Assembly (NCBI GenBank): GCA_021827405.1
Contig: JAKAVY010000007.1
Coordinates: 1-58,952 of the forward strand
Source: Thermoplasmata archaeon
GTDB lineage: Archaea; Thermoplasmatota; Thermoplasmata; Lutacidiplasmatales; UBA184
Reading direction: 5' to 3'
Length of the DNA: 58,952 nt
In this document: piece by piece, positions 58,553 through 58,952 of the stretch
Position numbering within the stretch: the first letter of the stretch is position 1
How the letters are laid out: each line of letters begins with the position of its first letter
The notes under the pieces: generated by a model
The model's database searches: none
What the model was told of the DNA's origin: nothing
Seen by the model: the letters and a program-made list of their open reading frames with translations, nothing else
Position numbers and translations under genes: made by a program

Positions 58553-58952
58553 GGGACCGGGGGTTGGACCGGACCCCCAGGACTAAGTCCCTTCCCTCTC
58601 ATGATCAGCGGAACGCCCTTCCGATGTCCTGGGCCGGAATAATTGGCTCTGGCTCTTGGGGGCGGTGTGATGTTCGCCACGCCGGTCCTACCGGTACGGG
58701 CAGGGGGCCGGTAGCCTCCAAGACGGAGGACGCCTCTCCTCCTAGTTCCGTTTCCAGTGCCGCGCCGGCAGCTTTGCCGTTCCCTCTTCGGATCGTGGGA
58801 GAGGCCGGAGCCGTTCAACGTTGGAGGGGATACGGGTTGGAGGGGAGCCTTGTCCCTAGTGGCGCCTCCAGAGCGGTCGTCGGTGTTTCCGCCGACCGTC
58901 CTGGGTGTCTCGGAACTTCTTGCCTGAGGCCCGGTGCTCCCGATTGATGAGA
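58553..58952. other. right-edge region, no gene recognised
   Basis: 400 nt with no supported gene. GGAATAATTGG near 58,635-58,645 is an isolated AT-rich spot that might be a promoter, but the starts downstream run into stops within a few codons on both strands. Confidence 0.45.

Overview
The window reads as a chromosomal segment of a high-GC archaeon, most likely a Thermoplasmata-type acidophile (Thermoplasmatota). The basis is direct: many genes carry a T/A-rich TATA element about 25-30 nt upstream of the start codon with no ribosome binding site (leaderless mRNA). The tRNA-Tyr gene has an intron after position 37, the usual archaeal position. The UMP kinase is of the archaeal type. Large sedolisin (S53) peptidases and Kelch-like surface proteins are common in acidophilic archaea. 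The exact lineage is an inference; no rRNA is present.

Left part (1-31,000) is mostly accessory and surface biology. It holds an AbiEi-like regulator cut by the left edge, a squalene-cyclase-like toroid protein, a lone tyrosine recombinase and several small membrane proteins. Next come an HTH/nucleotidyltransferase pair resembling a toxin-antitoxin module, a broken GST-like gene, a 1397-residue membrane-anchored sedolisin and a decayed IS3-type element. These are followed by a beta-helix surface protein, a sulfatase-fold enzyme, a Wzx-like flippase (with an apparent frameshift), a GT4 glycosyltransferase, two Kelch-type surface proteins, a PNGase A-family deglycosylase and a DUF2079 membrane protein. 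Together they suggest a cell that builds surface glycans and degrades external (glyco)protein at low pH.

Middle (31,289-34,000) is housekeeping: an FMN-dependent 2-hydroxy-acid dehydrogenase, tRNA-Tyr, adenylate kinase and UMP kinase.

Right part (34,196-56,080) is a dense catabolic island and the most interesting region. A complete Liv-type ABC importer (livF, livM, livH, livK, livG) is interleaved with four cyclic-amide hydrolases of the hydantoinase/dihydropyrimidinase type, all with complete metal-ligand sets. Two MmgE/PrpD proteins, an SDR dehydrogenase, an acetoacetate-decarboxylase-like protein, two isochorismatase-type cysteine hydrolases, a two-subunit aconitase-family hydro-lyase, a PrpB-type lyase, a TIM-barrel amidohydrolase and a class III CoA-transferase complete it. 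One tight operon (53,259 down to 48,486) contains, in order, lyase, hydro-lyase large and small subunits, amidase-like cysteine hydrolase and ring-opening amidohydrolase. Read backwards this is a plausible route: cyclic imide or amide, half-amide, unsaturated dicarboxylate, hydroxy-dicarboxylate, then C-C cleavage. I infer an undescribed archaeal cyclic imide/amide catabolic system; the substrate is not known.

The right end (56,225-58,552) returns to core metabolism with a ROK sugar kinase, ribose-5-phosphate isomerase A and a zinc-ribbon membrane protein.
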